The notes under the pieces: model-generated
Database searches by the model: none
What the model saw: only the letters and a program-made list of their open reading frames with translations
What the model was told of the DNA's origin: nothing
Program-made: the position numbers and the translations under genes
Shown here: positions 50,001 to 62,000 of the stretch, one piece after another
Numbering within the stretch: position 1 is the stretch's first letter
Layout of the letters: each line of letters starts with the position of its first letter
NCBI RefSeq assembly: GCF_001949145.1
Contig: NW_019091567.1
Location: forward strand, 207,559 to 271,558
DNA length: 64,000 bases
DNA from: Acanthaster planci
Lineage: Eukaryota > Echinodermata > Asteroidea > Valvatida > Acanthasteridae
Direction of reading: 5' to 3'

Positions 50001-53000
50001 AGATTTGTTTTTTTTTTTAAATAGATTCTGGGTGGAGTGGTGCGATGGTTGTTTCCGTCTTGGGCGTGCTGGAGAAAAACAGTCACTCACCTGGTGTCCC
50101 CCTAGAATTAAAGACTGGAGATATGTGGCCTTCACCACCGGTTACGGCAGTACTGGAAAGTTTAAATTCAGCAGCTTTTATGCCAAAGGTAATACTCGGT
50201 TCTGTGGTCAAGACTTGTAACCCGGTTTGCAGCACCTGACCTTTGGGTACAGTTTCAAAACACCAAGCCAGACCGAATTGTGATCGATTTATGAAAGTGC
50301 TCATCAGGGGCAAGGAGGAAGAACTACGAAAGAATGACACGAGGTCAGGCCTCACGGTCAATTTTTGAGCTTTATGTCGCTCGTCATTATTATCTCTATT
50401 GAGCGCTTGCTTTAATTCGGAATGTCTGCAACACTTTTGTTTGGTTTCAGGAGAGTGAACTTTGATTTAAATTCAGGAGTCCGTATTTTTAATGAATTAT
50501 ACATCAGCAAAACTTTGAATGACATTCAAAATGTCGAGAGCATTATTTCACTACTTTCACAGTTGGACTAAAAAAATTGGTGGCAATTGGGGTAGAGGCC
50601 CGGGATGGGTCGCTGCATTTAAATGAGATGACATCTACCGTTGCCCGTTTCTTTGCGTCATGCCAGTTTTCCTTTGCAGTCATGGCGAAACTAAGAATTG
50701 CCACTGCTGCCCTAGTTCAGGCATTGTATAGGATTGTTGACCTGTTGCATAATCTGGAAAATTGATTTTTACGACACTTTGAGTCATCAGGGATGATGCA
50801 AGTATACTTTTCTTAATACTTCATCATCTTTCACTGTCACCGTGTAGTTCAGCACACCTGCGAGATGGAGTCTACCCACATCAACTGTGGCAGCAAGCAC
50901 ATAAACATCATCGACGCCAACTACGGGCGGACCAGCAGGGACATCTGCGTCAGTGATTACATGAAGTCCACCCAGTGCCGCTCGACCAAGTCCCGCAGTG
51001 TCGTGGGCAACCTCTGCCACGGGGAGCACGAGTGCCACTTGGCGGTGAATAACGGGGCCTTTGGCGATCCCTGCTCGAGCACCTCCAAGTACCTGAAGGT
51101 ACAGTGTTTCCTGTGAACTTCAGAGGGACGGCTCCGCTGAGATTGTCGTTGATTGTCGCTGAGTCCATCACAAGTTGCCACCAGTCTTGGGTCATTAGTC
51201 AGAAGTCATTGGCAATTCCTCTTTATTAAGGCGCCTTTCCATATGTACGTTTTTCTAGTGCATTGCGTACAAGATGCATTAATGGGTTTCACTTTAAAAG
51301 GCACAAAAATTGACACCATGAACATAACACATGTGCACGTTGCATTCAGCCGTCAAAATTGCTCCCAGAGCAATTTTGACGGATATGCAACACTTGGCAC
51401 AAGTGTTGACTTGCATATGGAAAGGCGCCTTTTCTTGTACTTTCATTCAACAGCCACCTGATGAGTGGCTCCTAAGGCCAGTGTTTATCTCTTGGTTTCC
51501 TTACCGTCTAATAACTGAGAGTAAAACCATTTGCCCACAATGGACTACCACCCCAGGCAAATACTGGTACCCATTTGTATTCCATCATGAAGGGGGGCAA
51601 GTTAAGGTAAAGTGCCTTGCTTAAGGACACAGTGGATGAATAGTGACCAAATTATAACCCTTGACCCTTAAATGGAGTACCATCCCATCACAGGTTTCAT
51701 TCTGGCTATTCGACTGGTACCCATTTGTCCCCTTTCAAGAGGGGAGGCAAGTTGAGGTAAAGCACCTTGCTTAAGGACGCAGTGCATGAATTGCAACCCT
51801 TGACCCCTCAAACATAGCCGCTCACTTCCCTTCCTCCGAGAGAACTTCTGTCAAATCATTATCGCCATGTATTATCCCCCTCCCCACCCCAGGTGATATA
51901 CCAGTGTCTACCGGAACGGGTCGAGAAGTACTTCCTTCCGGAGGTCTGCCTCGATCACCAGTGCAACCCCCGGGGTGGGGAGTGCATCCCCATCAGCGGC
52001 TCCGAGTACCGTTGTGCCTGTAGGGCTGGTTTCCACGGCACACATTGTGAAAAGGGTGAGATTGTTTGGGACACCAGATCTTAATCCTTCAGGGTAATTT
52101 TTCAGAACTTTTCCCCCGGACCCAGTTTCAGAAAAGCCACAGCCTTCTTTCCATTGACTTTTTCAGGCAAATTTTTCCAAAATGCAATTTCTGTGTTGAA
52201 TGGCAGTTGTGATGCAGAAACTGAGGACATACGTGATTTTTTTCTGTTGCAAAAAGTCCATCAACATTGATATTGAAGTCTGCATTAGGTCGCTTCAGCT
52301 GTATTTTTCAGACACATAATTCTGGGCGATAAATTTACAATGCAATATTCTTTCCCGCAAACTGCCTTTTAATGAATATGCTGATCCACAGTTTTCCAAC
52401 AGTATTTGGTACAATCATTAACTCTGTAGTCCCAAGTCCTCCGATTTCAATATGATTTGACATTCACCCCCGGGGGGTTAGGGTTGAAAGCTCCCGCATG
52501 GTTGTACAGTATACCCAGCAAGATACGGGACGGAGGGGTAAGCCCCTTATTGTCCAATCCCTGCACACACCCCAGATTATTGTTACAGAAAATTCCTGGG
52601 TCGTCGAGGGGAAAAAGTTGTCTGGGAGAAATCATGCACGAGTTATTTTTGGCAGGCCACTTTTGATATGATAACAGAATAATGATAAATTTACAAGTTA
52701 TATCCTTTTGGGGCTATTGTATGATGCCAGTCCTCCAGTTCACAATACCAAACAACTTTTCTCTGCAAATTGTCCTGTTTTAGTCTTGGAAAAGTCCTGG
52801 AAATTGGTGTTCAGATTTCTCTGGGAACCCGGTCGTACCGATCAACTCCTCCTGCAGTGCTGGCCAACTTTTCACCCGTCCGTTTCGTGCACCAATTTAA
52901 ATTCCCCCTGTGTTTGACACCAGTGATGACATGTACTGCGTAACAAACCATATACCTTGCAGAGTTTGCCCTGTGCAGGGCCTGGGGGGATCCACATTAC

Positions 53001-56000
53001 ACCCAGTTCAGTGGCCGATCTTTCAACTACCAAGGCAAGTGCAAATACATCCTGGCCAAGCCTTGCGTCGAGGATGGGGAGAGGTAAGTTGGTGGCCGTT
53101 GGTGCTTGTCTGCTTCCACATTGTTCAGTCTACATGCTTTCATGTGCAAATTTCGAACCCCCAATTTGCTTTTTTAGAACGTTTCTGGGAAAAGGTTGCT
53201 TGCTGGCTTATTGCCATATACACCACTCCTATTTTGCCTACAACTCACCGGTCTTGGAGTCGAGTACAGAGTACTGCCAAGTACTTAAATCTCTGAGTAC
53301 CTGGAAGTCCGAGTATTTTACCAGCCGAGTACAAGAACTGATTTTCAAGTGCGAGTTTTGGTACCTCTGAGTCTGAGGGAACCCTGGGTCACTGATTTGG
53401 AGGGTGAGATGTGGAGGGTGGGGAAGTAAAAGAGTGCACTGACCCCATTGTATGTTTCCTTGCGCGTGGTTATGTTGCAGTTAAATCCAGTCACGACTCC
53501 TTGACAAGTTCTTCCACGAGTCCGGTCACAAGTAGCAGGGTGAACGGTGACAAAGGCATACTTTTGTCACCGTTCATTTCAACGGCTTGTGACTTTGCTG
53601 GATGGCGACTTGCAATGCACTCGACCGCAGCCTTCCCTCTAACCTTCCTTGTTATCGCACTCAATCCCTTCATCATTTCCTCGTCGGGTTTTGAAATTTG
53701 AGTGTCGTTATTCCTTGTTATTTCCAGGACGTTCAAGATCGTTGGTGTCAACGTGGCGCCAGACTGGAACAATAGAGTTTCCTACAATCGACAGTTGGAG
53801 GTCATGATTGGCAAAACGGTAAATCCATGAGGAGAGCAACTCTTTTAAGTTTTAAATTCATCCAAGTCAAACCGTCGTGACAGTAAATTCAACTTAATAG
53901 GGTCTCTGTGATTCAATCCAATTCAGCCGCCAATAACATGCGAAAACTTTCTGTGACTTTTTTTGGCAGGAGCTCTTCCTCCTGCAAAACAATCAAGTCC
54001 TCATCGACAACAACATCAACAACTTGCCCTGCTCAGTAGGTGACGACATCACAATCGACTTAGACGGGAAATATGTGGTAAGTGCATGACGTACGCTCAG
54101 CGTCAGGAAAAAATACCAGCCGAGGCTTTACATGATTTATTGCCTTGACTGATACATTTCTAAATTTTGCTTAAATGTTTTCCAATAAGCAACTTCATGA
54201 AGTGCTGAAAATTATTAAAAACAAGCAGGTGCATATCAAGATATTTAAAACTGCTCCCCCAGAACAATGTTTTGCTCGAATAAAAAATGATTTTCACACC
54301 TATTATGCTAGGTTCAACGTTGTACCAATTTGTCAGAATTCTCTGTGTTTTCCTCGTAAAGGTTGTAAACAGCGAAAGCTACGGAATGAAGATCATGTGG
54401 GACGGCAGGGAGACCTTCAAGCTCTTCGTAGACAAGGACATGTACAGCGAGAACATGTGTGGACTGTGCGGCAGCCTTAAACCTCACAAGGACGGCATCT
54501 TCATCATGAAGAGCGGCTCAGAGGTGAAGGCTCAACCTGTCACTCGGAATGAAAATTTCTCTTTACCCAAGTCGAGATAATTATTATTGGTGGTCTGTGA
54601 ACAGCTGAGCTTGCAGCCAGTGGGGAAATTGAGCAGAAGTGACACTTGCTAAACTATGCGTTTAGGAGACACACCAAAATTTAAACTAAGACAGCGAGTT
54701 TACCAGTCTGTAGTCATTCCACTCAAAAGCAGTAGCATCTGAGGTTTTAATCGGGTGGGGGTAGATTACACTTAATATGGCCCAGGTGAGAAAAGAACGT
54801 GATACAAGACTCCGCCTACTCGTCCATAAGTTGGTAAACTCGGCCATGACAGGCTACCATTAAGTTTAATTTGCACTGACCACCGTTTGTTGTTTTGTCC
54901 CTTGATTTGCTCAAGACAAAAGACATTATCGCCTTCGGAGACTCGTGGACTGCCAATCCATTCGAATGCCCCAGCTGCGATAATTGCGTTGATCTAGACT
55001 ACTGCAATGAAGATGAGAAACTGATGCAGAGAGTCGAGGCAGCATGCGAGCCTATCAGGAATGCTAAAGGTATGTTCTGATTTGGAATTAAGCTTCGCTT
55101 ATTTTAATCACCTGGGATCAATTTGTGCCAAACCGGCGCCAATTTTCGGCCCTAAACTTGAACGGCGAAGAGTGAGCCAAGTAAGACTGAACTCGACAAG
55201 TTAACCAAAAGGTGCAAGTTGAGACTGTGCTCCGGACCTGTTCATGTTGTTGGGTCCCACTGGTGTCTTGAACCTCCGTACCCTTTCCACTTTTTCAGGT
55301 GTGTTCGCCGTGGGCCACAGACAGTTTGACCCGGCCGAGATGTACAGGACCTGCATCTATGACCTGTGCTCCCGCAAGGACTTCGACGACAAGCTGCGCT
55401 GCAACATGATGACGGAGTACGCCAACCGCATCCTGGTGGAGAACCGGCTGAGGTACCTCCAGGAAGGCAACGCCATTATCAGCTGGCGTGAAGTGCTCGA
55501 CTGCCGTAAGTGTATCTTACCACCCTCCGCCAGTATCCCGGCCACACCTTCTCGTCTCTGAAATCGGTTTCCTAGCCTATTTTCCTGTGGCTGTTGTGTC
55601 ATATATTGAAACATTCAATACGCACCGTGTATACCGTGAAACTGCCCCCTTAATAAAGGTACAGTTCATCGTTTGCGGTTGTAGAAAAAGTAACAGACAA
55701 AACTATTGTTGAAAAGCCTACTTGGTGTAAAGAGGTGGGACTAAACCCCCTCCCATTTTTATTTTGAAGAAAACAATGAAAAGAGGTCATTTCCAACAAA
55801 TTGCCTATAGAAGCCCGCGCGCGTGTTGACATGACACATACATGTTCGCGCGCGTGGTTACCCTAATTCGTCACTTTTAAGCACTTGACATCTCATTGCT
55901 GCATTTATGAGAACGTGTCCTGGATTTCCTGGAAATCCTGCCATGTAGTTGTTCTTGAACGTGTATGAGGCGTCCTTCTTTAGATTTTGAGTAACTTTGT

Positions 56001-59000
56001 TGCCTCTGAGGAACACCATGCACAAATGACAAATGATGGACTGTAATTTTGCCATCCTTTATCGGTCCTGCAAGAGTGGAGAGTGTGTGTGAAACTTAAA
56101 GGAAACTTCCATAGGGTGAAAGTGATCGTCAGTGCGGACGTGGGGAAGTTAGGGCTCAGTTATAACTTTTTAACAACAATCCACTCATTTGCGGCCGTGG
56201 GATTTGAACAGTAGTCGCCAAGGCGCCAGCAGGCGTGACACTGTTGTTGACTTGAATAAGAGACTCAAGTCAGACTCAAGTTGTTTTTGAACTTGAGATT
56301 TCACTTGACCGGGAAAGCAATGACTCATGGCTTTACTTGACTTGAACAGACGTGGCTTGTTGACCAACTTTTGTTGGAATAATTTACAAGTAAAAAATAT
56401 TCATCTATGACTCCCATGTGCAAAATACTACCCTGTCTGTTTTCGTTAAACAGATGTACTGCATTGTCATTTAAAATATGAGGGTGGAAAATGAATAGGC
56501 AGACTGGCCAGTACCTGTCTTGCCAAATAAGTGAGATTATCTCATCACTGGCGTAGGATATCAGAAGTCAATTTATGAGGTCAGAGAGGCTTGAAAAATA
56601 TTTGTGAACTTGACTCGGGGAAAAAAATTGACTCGCAACGCGAGTGGCAGGAGAATGACTCGTGACTTGTTGTATAGAAAAGGAAATGACTTTGTTATAC
56701 AATATAAGTGGCTTTGTGTGGGTCACAAGTGAAAGATGGGACAGTATTTGGGGGAACTGTGTCGTATTGTGTTTTGGGATTCCCGCAGCGTTTGACTGTC
56801 CCCAGGGATCCACGTATACCATCTGTGCTAGTGCCTGCCAGCCGACCTGCTTCCAACCCATGGCCCCTGCCATGTGCCAGCTGAGCTGCGTGGAGGGTTG
56901 TGACCTCCCCGCCGGATACGTCATGGAGAACGGCAAGCCCGTCCCTGAGAACAAATGCGGCTGTCGCTACGGTGATAAGTACTACAACGTGAGTCCTTTT
57001 GCTCCTTCCGATCTCACTTCTTTCTTGGTTTGTATTTTTTTAGCTCGAGATGCAGGCCAACACGGGTGATTCACAATAGTGTGCCACCAAGAGTTTCTAA
57101 TACGTTGGCCAATCACAGTGCACGGAATCTGTTGACCCTTTCCAAACGCGCATTTAGTCGACAGATTTTGCGCATTCTGATCGGCCAATGCGTTTCAAAG
57201 TCTTGGGTGCCAGTGGATGAAGTGGCCAATTCTCATTGCTGTTGCTTCAGTGTGCTACTTTTCGTTTGATCTTTGAGTGGCAGGGGCTTTCTCAACCCCG
57301 TCCCAATTTCCTAGTGGAATTTAATTATGTTTACCCTGGCCATTCTTCATGCGATGAGATCTGTGTCGTTGCTCTTAAAATGCTTAGAGTTTTCAACTAC
57401 ATTCGGTAATATTAAGTAGCTGAAAAGATCTTCCAACAGTTGGAAGCTGTTGAATTCCTGCAAAATATCTGATCACTTATGCAGGAACCTTGAGTAGGAG
57501 AAACGTATTGGACAGTGTTTTCAATTATGTAGAAATACGGACAATAGGACTCAATACATAGGCAAACCGGGAAATGACTGGCACAAGTAACTGGTGGCGT
57601 TACTTCTTTTTTCCTTTTCGGGGGGCGGCAGCGCGACCAGTCCTGGTTGAACCATGACTGCACCTTGTCCTGCACCTGTGAGTCCGGGGGCCAGGCTGTC
57701 TGCACTGCGGTGAGCTGCAGCGAGCACGCCTCTTGCTGCTCCCGCAACCAGGTCCACGGCTGCCACTGTGATGCCAATTACGTGGGTGTCGGCACCAGCA
57801 GGTGCCAATGTAAGTTGAACTTTTGGTTTGTGGCCCTGAAAAACTACTTCTTCGTCAACATAATGTAACAAAGAGGATGAAGTTGGTGGCTCACTCCACC
57901 GTGTCAATCGTTCTCGCTCGACTGCGGTAATTTCATTCAAACTACTTCAAAAACTAAGACCACACCCAAAATGGGCATTGGTGCTGTTAACTTCAATGAA
58001 GATAAGTTTGGAAATGGTCGACAGAGGCCTGCCCCGTCACAAATGAGTGCTAGCGTTTGTACTCCTGTGGGCAGAACAACTTTGTCAGAATAACAAAGCA
58101 TCCGTCTTCATTTGTTGTGTTGAGTAACCTTGTCTGAGAAACAGCACAAGTATCGCTAAAAGGTTACTATAATTATCACAGAAATGTTTAGGTTTGAATA
58201 GAGCAATGCAAATACTTTGTATTACTTGTACAAATAGGGCAGAAGGGAGATGTGTTATTTTCAGGAATGATACCTTTGGGAGACACTAGGTACACGTGGA
58301 CTATTTCAAAGTCTCTCTACTGCGTCATCCCTGCGAAGGAAAATGAATCTGTTTTGCTTTTGTGAGAAACTTAGATTGGCACTCAATCTGGAAGTGGATA
58401 AAAATTGTTTTCAATAGGTTTCACCTTTAGGGGCTCTGAATCGTCAAACGTTGCGCAGGAGCCTGTGGAAATGCCTGTTGAAGGTACCATTTGGAGGTAA
58501 ATGTTGTTGTTATCGCCCATCCAGTGATCTGTCCGTCCAGCATGGGCAATGAAATCAAGCTGCGAGAACACAAGGATGAGGGCCACCACGCCATCATTGA
58601 CTTGAGCCAGCGCGTGGCCTGCGAGGGCTACATCCGCTCCTTCACCATCAAGCGACACGCCGACTCCATTGAGCCCGTCACGCTCATCGTCTGGCGTCGG
58701 ACGGAGGAAAAGAGCAAGTTCGTCATTGTGGGCAGCGCCCGGCTCTCCATCGCTGACGACAGCATGGACCTCTGCACCTGCGCCAACTCCAAGATCCCCG
58801 TCCGCGTTGGGGATTACATTGGCTTCATGTCGGCCGGTGGCACCGTGTACTACGATGACGTGACCGACGAGGCTGGGGGACAAATTCTGTCAGCGCCGTA
58901 CTTCGACTCGATCGAGCCCCTGACCGAGGTCCAGTTTCAGCCTATGCAAGGCTCGAGGGCATATTCCATCAACGTGTTTCTGGAATGTGAGTGAGTTCGT

Positions 59001-62000
59001 CTATCTTATTAAGCCTGTGGTCAAACACCGTTCACTCTCAACTGTGTTTGATTGAAGTCTGTTTCTTTCAAGTTTAAGATTCTGAAATATTGCAGGAATA
59101 CAACCTTTATTTGATGGTCATTGGTCCGGGTATTTCTCACCCTTACAGTAGGAGAGCTGGGTTGGTGTATCGGTACATCCCTCACTTTTCATCTCTGTGA
59201 CTCGGGGGGTGAAATCCCACCCAAGTCCGCTGGTAGACTGGTTTTCTACCATGTCTGATTCAGTGGGTTTTCCCCGTTATTTACTTGTCCACCAATTTCC
59301 TTCAACCCTCACTTTAACTTCCAAATGTTTGTTTTCTTCTCGTGCCATTTTATTGTCATTTTCCCCGTCTGGAGAACTGAGACATCTCCTCTACCTTCCA
59401 CGCAACTAAAAACATGCCGTGAAGAAAAAATCAAAACCTACGCCACTGCAGTGAGGTTTTTGACCAGCATCAGAACGGTTCTCTTCATTCCGTTCATTCT
59501 GTGCATTCCAAGTGACAGTAATTTTCCTGTTTTTTTCCCCCCTCCTCCCTCTTCCCCGCCCACAGCATCTGAAGGCCATCGTGTCGAAGCATGTAAGTAT
59601 TCCTCGTGGTCCTGTAGAATACTTGCGTTGCAACCAGTTCAGAGCTGACGTGTACCCAGAAGAGAATTTTCATTTCCCTCCTTCAGTGTCCACCAGGAAT
59701 GCAGGGGATATCAGTTGAAAAAAATATATATAAATGCATCGCGAAGTTCTTTGAGCACAGCACTGCCCGGTGGATGGAAGTTCTCTAAGGTGCTGTCCAT
59801 AGGTTTGATTGCGTCCAAGCGTGTCCATTGTTCATTCGGAATTCATGAGGGAGCAACGTTTGTCCACATTACCGAACTCATGAATTGTATCCACAAAGTA
59901 CCCTGATGAATCTGTCCACGTGAGCCTTTGAACTCTTCAAGTATGTCCTAATGAGTCATGCCAGGAAAGCCAAAGGGGTACAAAAAGTTACATCAGTGGT
60001 TAAATTTTTAGTAACGTTTATTTGTGATTTCGTTTCGCACCTGGCATTCTACACTTCTATTTGTATTCCCACTGCTTGCCTCTCGTTTTACTTGTTCCTT
60101 GTATGGGATCTTGTGATATTCACATGCAGTGACTTCAGAATGAAACGGGTGGAAAGTGTTTCTGTCTGTGGTCATACGTGCATGCTTTCAAAGCAATAGC
60201 AATGTAAATGAAAGACCCAAATGACTCATGTACCGTGATTTTAGAAGGTTGTTAGCATGTCCTGTGAAGGTGGTCTCAGCAGGCTGATTGCATTTGTAAG
60301 CTTTCCCTGTTCTTTTTTTTTTTACCTCAACTCTCATTCGGACACCAGTTAGGTGGAACTAGAAACATGGTGTTCTCGCGCAACTTGTATTTTTTCTTGC
60401 ATGTCGTGTTGATTTGAAACTTTACGTATGAACTGCTCATGAGTTTTTTACATGAGTGTGATATCCGAGCTCTAGGGGTTGGGGGAATCTACCCTCCTAC
60501 CTGGCTGCGAGATGACTGAATAACCGGGGTTTCTTTAGGGTTAAGACAGGTGTGGTTGAGAAGCACTCATATACGCTTGTGTACATCTTCCATGTCATCC
60601 AGTCATGTTCAGCAGCTACCTGGGCGTGCAGTCACGGGAGATCTCAGATAGCGCTATGACGGCTTCGTCCTCCCTGGGCAGCTATGAGGCCCACCGGGGC
60701 CGCCTGGACAACACCGAGTACGGCGCCTGCTCCTGGACGGCTGGCTCTTATGACACCGACCAGTGGCTGCAGGTGGACCTGGGCCAGAACACGCTGGTCA
60801 TCGGGGTGGTTACCCAGGGTCACTGCGGCATCGTGGACCAGGACCGCTCCCCCGTGGGCTGTGTCAAACAGTTCAACGTCCAGTACAGCCATGATGGGCA
60901 AAACTTTGAGTACGCGACGGATGACAATGGCAAGGCTGATGTAAGTATTCTTTTCCTGTAAAGAGCCCCTCAGGTATTTCCAGCCCACTATTGGCTACTG
61001 TAATTCAATGGTTCTCACGTTTAGCTCACAATATTATAACAGTATCTGGCTTTGAAGTTTTTCCAGTGTTTTTTTGAGTATGTACCTTGGAAAAGTGAAT
61101 GAAAAAAAACCAAAACAGATGAAAGGGGACAAAATCACCATTTGGCTTGAAAAAATTTTAGAAATAACACTGTTGATGAAATGGCCCCTAAACAAATTGC
61201 CTCCTTCCCCCGGAAGGTCCTACTGATGCCTAAAGGTGCATATCAGTAAATCCACAGATGCTTAAGATTGGCGCAAAACATTCAGGACTTAGGAATGTTG
61301 GAGTAGTGAAAAGGGCTCATCAAAATGGTGAATTGGATCAGTCTAAAAGCTCTGTGTGTTCGATATGTGCTCATTGCAATGAAAAATTGCCTCGCCCGTT
61401 TAATACACCTTCAGGTGTTGTCACCTGTATGTAGGTCTGTCGTAGGTCCCACCGTCCAAAGTCTTGCTGCATTAAGTCTGCCCGTGCATAATTGTGTGCA
61501 GGTGTGATGCGTGATACAAGGGCCCATGTTGAGGTTAAGCGTGGCAGCCATCTTCCCGGTCAGTGCTTCTGTCATTTAGGGTGTGCACAAAAGGTCGGCT
61601 CATGTGTATCCCTACAGAACAAAAACACTGACTGACAAGATGGCTGCCGGGCATATCCCCATAGGCCAGGGGTCACATTGTAAGGGTCCACAAACTTCTT
61701 GAAACGTGTTGTTTCTGGTGAAGTCCGTCACATCTGAAGTTCTTGCGTGCTAACAAAATCTGGCCTCTTACAATTCTGAGAATATTGTGTGATGATTGTG
61801 TGCGATTGCCAGGTCTTCGAGAGCAACTGCAGGTGTCAGAAGCACATCAAGAATTTCTTCCGGGATGCCCTGATGACAAGATTCATTCGATTCCGACCGT
61901 TGCTCTGGAAACGGGCAATCAGCATGCGAGTGGATGTCATCGGACGAGATGGTAAGATTTAATGGCGGTTGACAAGCCACACCCAGATTCCAACGATCTG

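Noticed and set aside
58383-58883. 166-codon open frame antisense to mosaic gene exon 20
   Set aside because: It is a shadow of the real exon, which has splice sites, phase agreement and a homologous second copy.
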